Source of the DNA: Flavobacteriaceae bacterium UBA5544
Lineage (GTDB): Bacteria > Bacteroidota > Bacteroidia > Flavobacteriales > Flavobacteriaceae
Reading direction: 5' to 3'
Assembly: GCA_002426755.1 (NCBI GenBank)
Contig: DINI01000006.1
Coordinates: forward strand, 200,498-229,817
DNA: 29,320 nt
A model generated the notes under the pieces. It ran no database searches and was not told the DNA's origin. It saw nothing but the letters and a program-made list of their open reading frames with translations. Made by a program: the position numbers and the translations under genes. Positions within the stretch are counted from its first letter, which is position 1. Each line of letters opens with the position of its first letter. Positions 16,294-24,003 of this stretch are shown piece after piece.

Positions 16294-17541
16294 TCAAAAT
16301 TTTCTGTCAGGATCGAACATATTCATCTCCATGGAAGTTTTTTTGTCTAAAATAATTTCAGAAACTAGTTTTCCCGTTCCGGTCCCCATACTCCAACCCA
16401 TCATAGCATGACCTGCTGCAATGGTCAGGTTTTTACATTTTGAAGATTTGCCAATATAAGGCAAACCATCAGGTGTTACAGGGCGCAATCCACAGGCGGC
16501 ATCGTTTTTTTCGTCTTCTGATAATTTAATTTCAGGGTAATATCGTGTCACAGCATTGGCAATGGCTTCGACCCTCACTTTATTAATGTTGTGATTGATG
16601 CCTGCAATTTCCATAGTTCCGGCAAAACGGGTAAACCCATTCATAGGAGTTACGGCTGCCTTGGCTTCGCATAAAATGGCCGGAACCTGAATTCCTGTTG
16701 CCGTTGCGCTATTGATTCTATAACCTTTTCCTGCTTGCAACAATAGTTTCAGCCCTAATTTTTTGCTCAACATATGACTCCAAGAGCCTGCTGCTAAAAC
16801 AAATTCATCCGCTTTTAATGTTTGATGCTTGGTTTTGATAGAGGTAATCATTCCATTCTTAACTTCTAAATCCTCAACTTTTTCATTGGAAAAAAATTGA
16901 ACACCTTTGCTCTTTAAGTGCGCCTTCATTTCGGTCATAAACTCGTGCGGCGTCGTATGTGAATCACCCTTATAATAAGTTGCGCCTTTAACATTCAGTT
17001 TAACGTATGGTTCCAATATCTTCAATTCTTCAAGATTGATTTCTCGTGCTTCAAGTCCTTCACGATTGGCCAAATTTGCAGTTTCTATTTCTTCTTCCAA
17101 CAATTTGTCGGTTTGACAGAGCATCAATAAACCTTTCTTTTCATAATGAAATGTAAAGTTTTCGTCACGTTTTATATCATCATATAAATCTTGGCTCATT
17201 AATGACAAATCCTTTATGGCAGGAATTGCTCTTTTCACATGATTGGCATTGCACGACTTGTTGAAAGCCATTGTCCATTTTATAAAATCAGCATCCAATC
17301 TTGGTTTGATATAAAGCGGACTCGCTGGATTGAACATCCATTTCAAACCTTTTTTCATAACACCTGGAGCAGACAATGGCACTATATGGCTTGGTGACAA
17401 ATAGCCAGCATTGACATAAGACGCTCCTGCATCCATATTGGATTGGTCGATAATTGTGACTTGATGACCCTCTTTTTGAAGATAATATGCAGAACATAAA
17501 CCTATGATTCCGCCACCAATAATGATTACTTTTTTACTCAT
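16294..17541 (-). CDS. FAD-dependent D-amino acid (D-hydroxyproline) dehydrogenase, DadA-like
   Basis: Oxidises the D-imino acid, here most likely cis-4-hydroxy-D-proline, to 1-pyrroline-4-hydroxy-2-carboxylate. I choose the ATG at 17541 (MSKKVIIIGGG), giving 415 residues; an upstream GTG at 17559 lies inside a palindromic repeat and is unlikely. The N-terminal dinucleotide-binding fold is clear (VIIIGGGIIGLCSAYYL followed by an acidic strand end VTIID). The C-terminal GLRPVTPDGLPYIG and AAGHAMMGWSMGTGTG are typical of DadA/DAO-type enzymes. It is the last gene of the operon, right after the epimerase. Family members also act on other D-amino acids; the neighbours give the specificity. Confidence 0.88.
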   Translation of the reverse strand: MSKKVIIIGGGIIGLCSAYYLQKEGHQVTIIDQSNMDAGASYVNAGYLSPSHIVPLSAPGVMKKGLKWMFNPASPLYIKPRLDADFIKWTMAFNKSCNANHVKRAIPAIKDLSLMSQDLYDDIKRDENFTFHYEKKGLLMLCQTDKLLEEEIETANLANREGLEAREINLEELKILEPYVKLNVKGATYYKGDSHTTPHEFMTEMKAHLKSKGVQFFSNEKVEDLEVKNGMITSIKTKHQTLKADEFVLAAGSWSHMLSKKLGLKLLLQAGKGYRINSATATGIQVPAILCEAKAAVTPMNGFTRFAGTMEIAGINHNINKVRVEAIANAVTRYYPEIKLSEDEKNDAACGLRPVTPDGLPYIGKSSKCKNLTIAAGHAMMGWSMGTGTGKLVSEIILDKKTSMEMNMFDPDRKF

Positions 17542-17552
17542 TTTTTTAGTGA

Positions 17553-17606
17553 CTGTCACATCGAGCGGAGTCGAGATACGGTTCTCGACTCCGCTCGAAC
17601 TGACAG
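17553..17606. repeat. Palindromic intergenic element between epimerase and dehydrogenase genes
   Basis: CTGTCA, 2 nt, TCGAGCGGAGTCGAGA (17561-17576), a 6-nt loop, TCTCGACTCCGCTCGA (17583-17598), 2 nt, TGACAG. The 16-bp arms pair perfectly and the outer 6-bp arms also pair, making a 54-nt hairpin that is GC-rich compared with its surroundings. It has the look of a dispersed flavobacterial repeat. One arm recurs inside hemW at 28379-28398. There is no T-run on the minus strand, so it is not a classic terminator for this operon, but it could stabilise mRNA ends. Confidence 0.88.
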
Positions 17607-17617
17607 GTATCTTTTAT

Positions 17618-18628
17618 TTATATAACTTGAAATCCAAAAGCATAAGGGTCGTCGTCAGAATCTATGGTAATGGTATTATGACCATAAATTTTAGCCCAAC
17701 CTTTGACGCTTGGAACAATTGCTAATTTACCTTCTAAAGTCGCTTCTTTTTCAACACGGCCTATAAATTTACTTCCTATGAAACTCTCGTGTATAAAGTC
17801 TTCACCGACTTTCAGCTTGCCTTTGGCATATAATTGCGCCAATCTTGCCGATGTGCCGGTACCACAAGGACTTCTATCAATCGCCTTATCGCCATAAAAC
17901 ACCGCATTTCTGCCAGATGACGTCGGGTCAATTGGTGTTCCTGTCCACAATAAGTGCGTTACATTTCTAATAGTGTCATTTTCTGGATGAATGAAGTAAT
18001 TTGGATACTTTTCATTGATTCGTTGTCTGACCACTTGGGAATAGTGAATGATTTTTGACGCCGAAAAATCTTGCACTCCTGAAAAATTTTGTTGAGGGTC
18101 AACGATGGCATAATAATTTCCGCCATAAGCGACATCAAAAGTTATCTCACCGAGCTCCGGACACTCAACTTTTAAATTTTCAGCAGCCAAATAACTTTTT
18201 ACATTGGTCAGTTTTACCCAATCGACCTTATTACCTGTTTGCTGATATTCTATTTCCACCAATCCTGCCGGTGCTTCCATTTTAATTTTTCCTGGAATTT
18301 TTGGTGTGACCAATCCTTCCTCTATGGCAATCGTAATCGTTCCAATAGTTCCATGTCCGCACATTGGCAAACAACCGGAGGTTTCTATAAACAAAATCGC
18401 AAAATCATTTTCAGGATTGTGTGGTGGATATAAAATGGAACCACTCATCATATCGTGTCCACGAGGTTCATACATCAAACCTTTGCGAATCCAGTCGTAT
18501 TCTTTTAAAAAATGCTGACGTTTTTCGCTCATGGTGTTTCCGACGAGGTTTGGACCACCTTCCTTAATTACCCGTACGGGATTTCCGCAAGTATGTGCGT
18601 CAATGCAAACAAAGGTACTTTTACTCAT
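17618..18628 (-). CDS. 4-hydroxyproline 2-epimerase (proline racemase family)
   Basis: Converts trans-4-hydroxy-L-proline to cis-4-hydroxy-D-proline, the first step of hydroxyproline catabolism. The 336 residues carry both catalytic cysteines: Cys90 in PMCGHGTIG and Cys255 in DRSPCGTGTSARL. Their presence excludes the hydroxyproline dehydratase subgroup, which lacks the first Cys. The N-terminal CIDAHTCGNP is also typical. The start overlaps the end of the DUF885 peptidase gene by 8 bp, so translation is probably coupled. Proline racemase would be the alternative, but the FAD dehydrogenase, deaminase and semialdehyde dehydrogenase neighbours point to hydroxyproline. Confidence 0.93.
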   Translation of the reverse strand: MSKSTFVCIDAHTCGNPVRVIKEGGPNLVGNTMSEKRQHFLKEYDWIRKGLMYEPRGHDMMSGSILYPPHNPENDFAILFIETSGCLPMCGHGTIGTITIAIEEGLVTPKIPGKIKMEAPAGLVEIEYQQTGNKVDWVKLTNVKSYLAAENLKVECPELGEITFDVAYGGNYYAIVDPQQNFSGVQDFSASKIIHYSQVVRQRINEKYPNYFIHPENDTIRNVTHLLWTGTPIDPTSSGRNAVFYGDKAIDRSPCGTGTSARLAQLYAKGKLKVGEDFIHESFIGSKFIGRVEKEATLEGKLAIVPSVKGWAKIYGHNTITIDSDDDPYAFGFQVI

Positions 18629-20351
18629 TTTTCACTTTCTGAATATAATGATTTACTCGCTCTTCCAAAATAGACAAGGTTACTGTGCCTTGCTCCAAAA
18701 TGATTTCATGAAACTCACGGATATTAAATTTAGCACCCAACTCCTTTTCGGTTTTTTGGCGCAGCTCTCGTATTTTCAATTCGCCTATTTTATAAGACAA
18801 TGCCTGTCCTGGCCAAGAAATGTAACGGTCGGTTTCTGTATTGATTTCGTGAAGGGACAATGCTGTATTTGAAGACATGTAATCCACAACTTGTTCACGT
18901 GTCCAGCCTTTGGCATGGATTCCTGTATCTACAACCAATCGACAGGCGCGCCACATTTCGTAGGTGAGTTTTCCAAATTGTTCGTAAGGTGTTCTGTAAA
19001 TGCCCATTTCATCCGCTAAAAATTCTGAATATAATCCCCATCCTTCACCATAAGCGGATAGATATAAGTTTTTTCGAAACTGTGGAATACTGTCCCCTAA
19101 TTCATTGTTCAAACTTCCCTGCAAATGATGTCCAGGAACTGCTTCGTGCGCTGTCAAAGCAGGAATGGTGTACAGTGTTCTACTAGGCAAATCGTAGGTA
19201 TTAACCCAATAATAACCCGGTTCTGTGCTTTCTTTATAAGTGCCAATATATCGCCCTCCTGTATATTTTGGCGCAATGGCATCGGGTACAGCGGCAACTC
19301 CATACGGTTTGCGTGGCAAGGTTTTAAAATAACGTGGTAATTGCGCGTCAATACGTTTGGCAATATCACGCGCTATCATCAATAATTCGTCGGGAGTTTC
19401 AGCATAAAACTGCTTATCGGTTCTTAAGAAATGGAAGAAGTCTGCAAAACTTCCCTTGAAGTTCAAATCTTTGATAATCTTTTCCATTTCGGATTTGATA
19501 CGCGCAACTTCCCTCAAACCAATTTGGTGAATATCATCAGCAGTGTATTGGGTACTTGTGGTGTAATAATTGATTCTATTTTGATAAAAATCCGCTCCGT
19601 TTGGAGTTTCTGAAATGCCTAACGTTTTTCTTGTATTTGGAAAATATTCGGTCTCAAAAAAGGATTTGATGCGTTTGAATTCAGGAGTGACTTTTGTTTC
19701 AATTGCTAATTTAGCAGCTTTTAAAACTGAATCTTTTTGGGTTTCAGATAAATCGTTTGGCAAATTTTTAAAAGGTGAATAATAAAAACTATCCTCAAAA
19801 TTTTTGACGATATGGTCGTTATAAGTCGATTCATATCCTTTAAAAATAATCAATGGTTGCGACATTCCCTTTTTTAATCCTTCACGTAAATTCTCAAGAT
19901 TTTGATTGACGAATTCTGGTATCGCATTCAACATTTTTAAATATTCCTTTACTTGCCAATAATTCGCCAACGGCTTGACTTGATATGTTAAATCGCTATG
20001 AAATCCAGCATCCGAAAGAATAGGGTTAAGGAACTGCTCAAATTTGTAAAAGTCAATTTGGTCCTGTAAGACAAACGCCAAAAGTTCAGCGGAAATGTGC
20101 TCGGTTTCGCTCAATCCTACGGTATCTATTTTCGACAATTCATTTAGAATCTTCTGGGCAAAATCAGCTTCCGATTTAAAATAGTCTTTTGTGTACAATC
20201 CCAAAGGAAATTTGGACCTATCAAAACCCTCGTGTTGCTGATAGTCTTTAATCAAACTATCCAATGCAGCGGACGTATTTTGAGCGATTCCACTTTCAGT
20301 TCCAAATAATAAAAACAGGAAAGCAATTATAAAAGGTTTAAAAAATTTCAT
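18621..20351 (-). CDS. Secreted DUF885-family metallopeptidase
   Basis: A 576-residue exported protein with an N-terminal signal peptide (FFKPFIIAFLFLLFG...GIAQ, cleavage near residue 24). It is helix-rich and carries the DUF885 hallmark TAHEAVPGHHLQ at 400-411 (His402, Glu403, His408), followed by YGEGWGLYSEF with Glu436, a plausible third zinc ligand. I infer a zinc peptidase; the biochemistry of the family is thinly described. Its start overlaps the ALDH stop as ATGA and its end overlaps the epimerase start by 8 bp, so it is firmly embedded in the hydroxyproline operon. That suggests it frees hydroxyproline or small peptides containing it outside the cytoplasm. Confidence 0.87.
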   Translation of the reverse strand: MKFFKPFIIAFLFLLFGTESGIAQNTSAALDSLIKDYQQHEGFDRSKFPLGLYTKDYFKSEADFAQKILNELSKIDTVGLSETEHISAELLAFVLQDQIDFYKFEQFLNPILSDAGFHSDLTYQVKPLANYWQVKEYLKMLNAIPEFVNQNLENLREGLKKGMSQPLIIFKGYESTYNDHIVKNFEDSFYYSPFKNLPNDLSETQKDSVLKAAKLAIETKVTPEFKRIKSFFETEYFPNTRKTLGISETPNGADFYQNRINYYTTSTQYTADDIHQIGLREVARIKSEMEKIIKDLNFKGSFADFFHFLRTDKQFYAETPDELLMIARDIAKRIDAQLPRYFKTLPRKPYGVAAVPDAIAPKYTGGRYIGTYKESTEPGYYWVNTYDLPSRTLYTIPALTAHEAVPGHHLQGSLNNELGDSIPQFRKNLYLSAYGEGWGLYSEFLADEMGIYRTPYEQFGKLTYEMWRACRLVVDTGIHAKGWTREQVVDYMSSNTALSLHEINTETDRYISWPGQALSYKIGELKIRELRQKTEKELGAKFNIREFHEIILEQGTVTLSILEERVNHYIQKVKNE

Positions 20352-21931
20352 ATCCTATCTTGGGTCAGTTTGTTATCGATGGAGCGAAAAATTTTCAATG
20401 GGTTTTCGTTCTTCAATTCGTCGGGCAACAGTTCATTCGGCCAATCCTGAAAACTGAAAGGTCGCACCCAACGTTTGATGGCATCTGTCCCCACCGAGGT
20501 AAATCGGCTATCGGTTGAGGCAGGAAACGGTCCGCCATGTGTCATGGACGCACAGACCTCGACACCGGTCGGAACGCCGTTGAAAATGATGCGCCCAACT
20601 CTGTTTTGCAAGGCTGAAACGATATTTGGGTAACTTGAAATTTCGTTTTCCCCTGCCATAATAGTTCCAGTCAATTGGCCTTCCAAATTTGAAATGATTG
20701 TCTCCAATTGCACTTCATCCTCACATTGAACAACTATGGAATAAGGGCCAAATACTTCCTGATGTAGGGTTGGGGTTTTAAGAAACGTCTTGCCATCCAC
20801 TGTTGCCACAGCTTGTTTGGCGAAGTTTGGTTTTGTATCTGTTGTATATTCTGCGGACAGAGTTATACCGTTTTGGGAGATTGCCTTTTGCTTATTCCTA
20901 TTGAAGGTCTCATAGATATTTGGATGCAACATACTTGAAGGTTCAATTTTCAATATCTCATCGGAAAGATTTTCGATGAAATTTGAAAGCGCTTCACTTT
21001 TTATCCCTAATAATAACCCTGGATTGGTGCAAAACTGTCCCGTACCCAAAGTGATGGAACCTGCATAGGTTTTTGCCAATGATTCGCCTTTGACTTTTAA
21101 GATTTCTGGAAGAAATACGACCGGATTGACACTTCCCATTTCCGCAAATACAGGAATAGGTTCATCACGTTTTGCAGCCAAATCAAAGAGTGCCTTTCCA
21201 CCTTTATAACTTCCTGTGAATCCAACCGCTTTGACCTTTGGATGCTTTACCAATCGTTCCCCAACTTCGATACCGCTGCTGTTCAAATTTGAAAACACAC
21301 CATTTGGCATTCCTGTTTTTTGTGCAGCTTTGATGATAGCGGAAGCTACCAATTCGCCCGTACCAGCATGCATAGGATGCGATTTGACAATAACAGGACA
21401 ACCAGCAGCCAAAGCCGAAGCAGTATCACCACCAGCAGTTGAAAATGCCAACGGAAAATTACTAGCTCCAAAAACAGCGATGGGTCCAACTGGAATGAGC
21501 ATTTTTCTAATTTCCGATTTTGGTAATGGTTGACGATTTGGCTGTGCAGTGTCTATGGACGCTTCAACCCAAGAGCCTTCCTCTAATAAGTTTGCAAAGG
21601 ATTTTAACTGGCCGATGGTGCGCCCGCGTTCGCCTTGAGCCCGACCTTCTGGCAATCCAGATTCGGAACAGTAGATTGTTATGAGTTCATCTCCCAAGGC
21701 TAAAATTTCGTCAGCTATTGCATTTAAAAATTTTGCCTTTTTTTTGCCTGAACTATTTCTATAGGTTTTAAATGCCTCTGACGCCAAGTCCACAGCTTCC
21801 TCAATTTCTTCTGACGTAGCTTCGGTAAACACAGAATTGTTTTCAAGGTTCAATAGTGGATTGAATGTTTTGTAAGTCTTGTTTCCTTTTGAAGATTGTT
21901 TGTTTCCTATGTGGTTCTTTCCTGTTATCAT
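20348..21931 (-). CDS. 2-oxoglutarate semialdehyde (2,5-dioxovalerate) dehydrogenase
   Basis: Oxidises 2-oxoglutarate semialdehyde to 2-oxoglutarate with NAD(P)+, the last step of hydroxyproline breakdown. I choose the ATG at 21931 because MITGKNHIGNK is the usual N-terminus of this ALDH subgroup. An ATG at 21967 is in frame but its 12 extra residues are encoded by what looks like an intergenic repeat. In the 527-residue form the catalytic Glu264 is in FAEMGSVNP and the nucleophile Cys301 in GTGQFCTNPG; FGASNFPLAFST is the Rossmann segment. It overlaps the DUF885 gene by 4 bp. The same enzyme class serves aldaric acid and arabinose pathways, but the context favours hydroxyproline. Confidence 0.92.
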   Translation of the reverse strand: MITGKNHIGNKQSSKGNKTYKTFNPLLNLENNSVFTEATSEEIEEAVDLASEAFKTYRNSSGKKKAKFLNAIADEILALGDELITIYCSESGLPEGRAQGERGRTIGQLKSFANLLEEGSWVEASIDTAQPNRQPLPKSEIRKMLIPVGPIAVFGASNFPLAFSTAGGDTASALAAGCPVIVKSHPMHAGTGELVASAIIKAAQKTGMPNGVFSNLNSSGIEVGERLVKHPKVKAVGFTGSYKGGKALFDLAAKRDEPIPVFAEMGSVNPVVFLPEILKVKGESLAKTYAGSITLGTGQFCTNPGLLLGIKSEALSNFIENLSDEILKIEPSSMLHPNIYETFNRNKQKAISQNGITLSAEYTTDTKPNFAKQAVATVDGKTFLKTPTLHQEVFGPYSIVVQCEDEVQLETIISNLEGQLTGTIMAGENEISSYPNIVSALQNRVGRIIFNGVPTGVEVCASMTHGGPFPASTDSRFTSVGTDAIKRWVRPFSFQDWPNELLPDELKNENPLKIFRSIDNKLTQDRI

Positions 21932-21933
21932 AA

Positions 21934-21960
21934 GCTTCCCTAAATCCCTCAAAGAAGGGA
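21934..21960. repeat. Short repeat-like segment before the ALDH gene
   Basis: A TCCCTAAATCCCTC tract followed by AAAGAAGGGA, with TCCCT/AGGGA able to pair. It resembles low-complexity intergenic repeats often seen in flavobacteria, from memory rather than a search. It explains why the upstream ATG at 21967 is a poor start. Confidence 0.4.
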
Positions 21961-22001
21961 CATTCATTTACTGGGTCTATTTTAATTAGTATTCTTTTTT
22001 T

Positions 22002-22049
22002 GCCACGAATACACGAATAATTATTAAAAAACATTCGTGCATTCGTGGC
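22002..22049. repeat. Large inverted repeat between deaminase and ALDH genes
   Basis: Two 17-nt arms, GCCACGAATACACGAAT (22002-22018) and ATTCGTGCATTCGTGGC (22033-22049), pair at 16 of 17 positions around a 14-nt AT-rich loop. Each arm also contains the direct repeat CACGAAT twice. It starts 9 bp after the deaminase stop. The minus-strand transcript would have an A-run after it, not a T-run, so it is not an intrinsic terminator. Confidence 0.88.
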
Positions 22050-22058
22050 TACTTTCTT

Positions 22059-22973
22059 TTACAAATTTTTATAATCTGGTAATTTTGGTCTGTTTTTTAA
22101 ACTATCCTCAATGATTTTAATCACTTGTTTGCGTTCATCACCATGTAAAGGTAATCGAGGCGCACGGACATTTTCAGTCCCAATTCCTGTGTAAACTTCT
22201 GCCAGTTTTATATTCTGTACTAATTTAGGGTTTATATCCAACTCTAGCAAAGGCAAAAACCAACGGTAAATTTCGATGGCTTCTTTGATGCGTCCTGCTT
22301 TTTGAAGTTCGTAGATGGCAACGGTCTCGGCAGGAAAGGCGCACACCAAACCTGCAATCCAGCCGTCGGCACCCATCAATAAACTTTCCAAGGCGATGGT
22401 GTCCACACCTGTCATGATTTTGAGTCGGTCGCCAAAACGGTTTTTGATTCTGGAGACGTTTGAAATATCTCGCGTGGATTCCTTCACCGCTTCAATGTTT
22501 TTGCATTCCAGCAATTCTTCAAACATATCCAAAGTCACCTCAACTTTATAATCCACCGGATTGTTATAGACCATAATTGGCAATGAAGTACTATTGGCAA
22601 CTGCTTTAAAATATTCAACCGTTTCTCTATCTCCTGATTTGTAGCGCATCGGTGGCAACATCATGAGCCCTTTTGCACCATCTTCTTCGGCTTTTTGTGC
22701 TGCTAAAATGGCTCCTTTCGTACTTTGTTCTGCAATGTTGATAAGCACAGGAACTTTACCTTTTACAATATCAACCGTCGTGGTGGTGAGTGTTCTTTTT
22801 TCATCGTCCAACAAGGTGCTGGCTTCTCCTAAAGTTCCGCCAAGGACAATGCCATGAACACCTGCGTTGAGTTGCGCTTGGATGTTTAGTTCAAATGTTT
22901 TTAAATCGAGTTCGTCGTTATCCGTGAACTTCGTCGTGACTGCAGGCATGACGCCTTTCCATTGTATGCTCAT
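22059..22973 (-). CDS. Dihydrodipicolinate synthase family protein, probable 1-pyrroline-4-hydroxy-2-carboxylate deaminase
   Basis: A class I lyase of the DapA/NAL superfamily, 304 residues. The Schiff-base lysine is Lys164 in EAVKEST and the catalytic tyrosine Tyr136 in IMVYNNP; GGTLGEAS replaces the usual GTTGE loop, so it is not DapA itself. In hydroxyproline catabolism this family deaminates 1-pyrroline-4-hydroxy-2-carboxylate to 2-oxoglutarate semialdehyde, and the neighbours provide exactly the preceding and following steps. It is the first gene of the operon, 138 bp from the divergent AraC regulator. Other DapA-like aldolases cannot be excluded from the sequence alone. Confidence 0.87.
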   Translation of the reverse strand: MSIQWKGVMPAVTTKFTDNDELDLKTFELNIQAQLNAGVHGIVLGGTLGEASTLLDDEKRTLTTTTVDIVKGKVPVLINIAEQSTKGAILAAQKAEEDGAKGLMMLPPMRYKSGDRETVEYFKAVANSTSLPIMVYNNPVDYKVEVTLDMFEELLECKNIEAVKESTRDISNVSRIKNRFGDRLKIMTGVDTIALESLLMGADGWIAGLVCAFPAETVAIYELQKAGRIKEAIEIYRWFLPLLELDINPKLVQNIKLAEVYTGIGTENVRAPRLPLHGDERKQVIKIIEDSLKNRPKLPDYKNL

Positions 22974-23029
22974 AATTCATCATTTTTGATAATGTAAAAG
23001 TAGTTTGGATTTGATAGTCCGGTTAATAG

Positions 23030-23060
23030 ACTTTTATCCTTTTATGATACTTTATTATCC
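23030..23060. promoter_or_regulatory. Candidate AraC-type binding site in the divergent promoter region
   Basis: ACTTTTATCC (23030-23039) and ACTTTATTATCC (23049-23060) are direct repeats whose TATCC ends are 21 bp apart, two helical turns, as AraC-family half-sites often are. TTTATT-atcc-AATAAA (23051-23066) also overlaps. Function is inferred from position between divergent genes. Confidence 0.35.
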
Positions 23061-23111
23061 AATAAATGCATAATTAACTTATTTTTGAATAGTTTATGCC
23101 AAATTATAATT

Positions 23112-23972
23112 ATGAAAGTATTGCCATTCAAAATTCCCAAGCCAGAAGCAGATGGATTGGTTTTTCAAGTTGATAAGGAAGATGCTTTCTATGATAAGCT
23201 TCACCAGCACGAGGAAATTCAATTGAGTCTTATCGTGGAGGGCGAAGGCACTCTGGTGGTTGGCGACACGATTAATTATTATTCCAAAGGTGATATTTTA
23301 ATTATTGGAAGCAACATTCCGCATGTGTTTAAAAGTGATTTGAGTGGTTCGCGCTCTTCACATATGCTAACCTTGTTTTTTACCAAGGATTCTTTCGGAA
23401 AAGATTTTTTTCAAATTGAGGAATTAAAAGAACTTGAAAACTTCTTTTATCGTTCCAAACAAGGTTTTAAGGTAATTTCTAAACAGAAATTGATAAGAGA
23501 ATTATTTCTTCAACTAGAAAACGCTTCAAAATTGAATCGCTTTATCATCTTACTTCAACTTTTAAAAATTGCCTCTACAGCCAATTATAAAAGTTTGTCC
23601 TCGTTTATTTATGACAAAAAATATTCAGACAATGAAGGAACGAGAATGCGAAACGTATTTGAGTACACCATGAATCATTTTGATAGAGATATTTCGTTAC
23701 AAACCATTTCTGGAATAGCCAACATGACCAAAAATGCTTTTTGCAAATACTTTAAAAAACGCACCAATAAAACCTATGTACAGTTTCTAAACGAACTGCG
23801 TGTCGAGCAAGCATGCAAACTTCTATTGGCAGAAAATGATTATTCCATAGTTGAAATTGCCGAGCTTTGCGGTTTCAACAATATTTCCAACTTTAATAGG
23901 CAGTTTAAGGCTATGAAACAAATGAATCCGAAGAAATTCAAAACACAAAAAAAGGCTTACTATTCAAAGTAA
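23112..23972 (+). CDS. AraC-family transcriptional regulator
   Basis: Probable activator of the divergent hydroxyproline operon. I choose the ATG at 23112 (MKVLPFKIPKP), giving 286 residues; the alternative is a TTG at 23085. Residues about 20-90 form a cupin sensor (HQHEEIQLSLIVEGEGTLVVGD, then GDILIIGSNIPHVF). The C-terminal 100 residues carry two helix-turn-helix motifs: ISLQTISGIANMTKNAFCKYFKK and YSIVEIAELCGFNNISNFNRQFK, with the usual MNPKKFK end. This AraC type is common next to hydroxyproline and amino acid catabolic genes in flavobacteria. The ligand, perhaps hydroxyproline or a pathway intermediate, is inferred. Confidence 0.92.
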   Translation: MKVLPFKIPKPEADGLVFQVDKEDAFYDKLHQHEEIQLSLIVEGEGTLVVGDTINYYSKGDILIIGSNIPHVFKSDLSGSRSSHMLTLFFTKDSFGKDFFQIEELKELENFFYRSKQGFKVISKQKLIRELFLQLENASKLNRFIILLQLLKIASTANYKSLSSFIYDKKYSDNEGTRMRNVFEYTMNHFDRDISLQTISGIANMTKNAFCKYFKKRTNKTYVQFLNELRVEQACKLLLAENDYSIVEIAELCGFNNISNFNRQFKAMKQMNPKKFKTQKKAYYSK

Positions 23973-23980
23973 ACCTTTTC
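23949..23980 (-). terminator. Terminator for the duplicated-domain gene, overlapping the AraC 3' end
   Basis: AAAGGcTTACT (23951-23961) and AGTAAaCCTTT (23968-23978) form an 11-position stem with one mismatch. Read on the minus strand it is followed by about seven T residues, 25 bp beyond the stop at 24004. It lies partly within the AraC coding end and may work weakly in both directions. Confidence 0.75.
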
Positions 23981-24003
23981 TAATTGGTCGGTATTTAGTT
24001 TTA

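Noticed and set aside
17542..17559. Upstream GTG start for the FAD dehydrogenase
   Set aside because: It falls inside the palindromic element and adds six residues before the conserved MSKKVIIIGGG start.
22002..22049. Intrinsic terminator after the deaminase gene
   Set aside because: The operon strand has an A-run rather than a T-run after the stem, and the downstream genes complete the same pathway.
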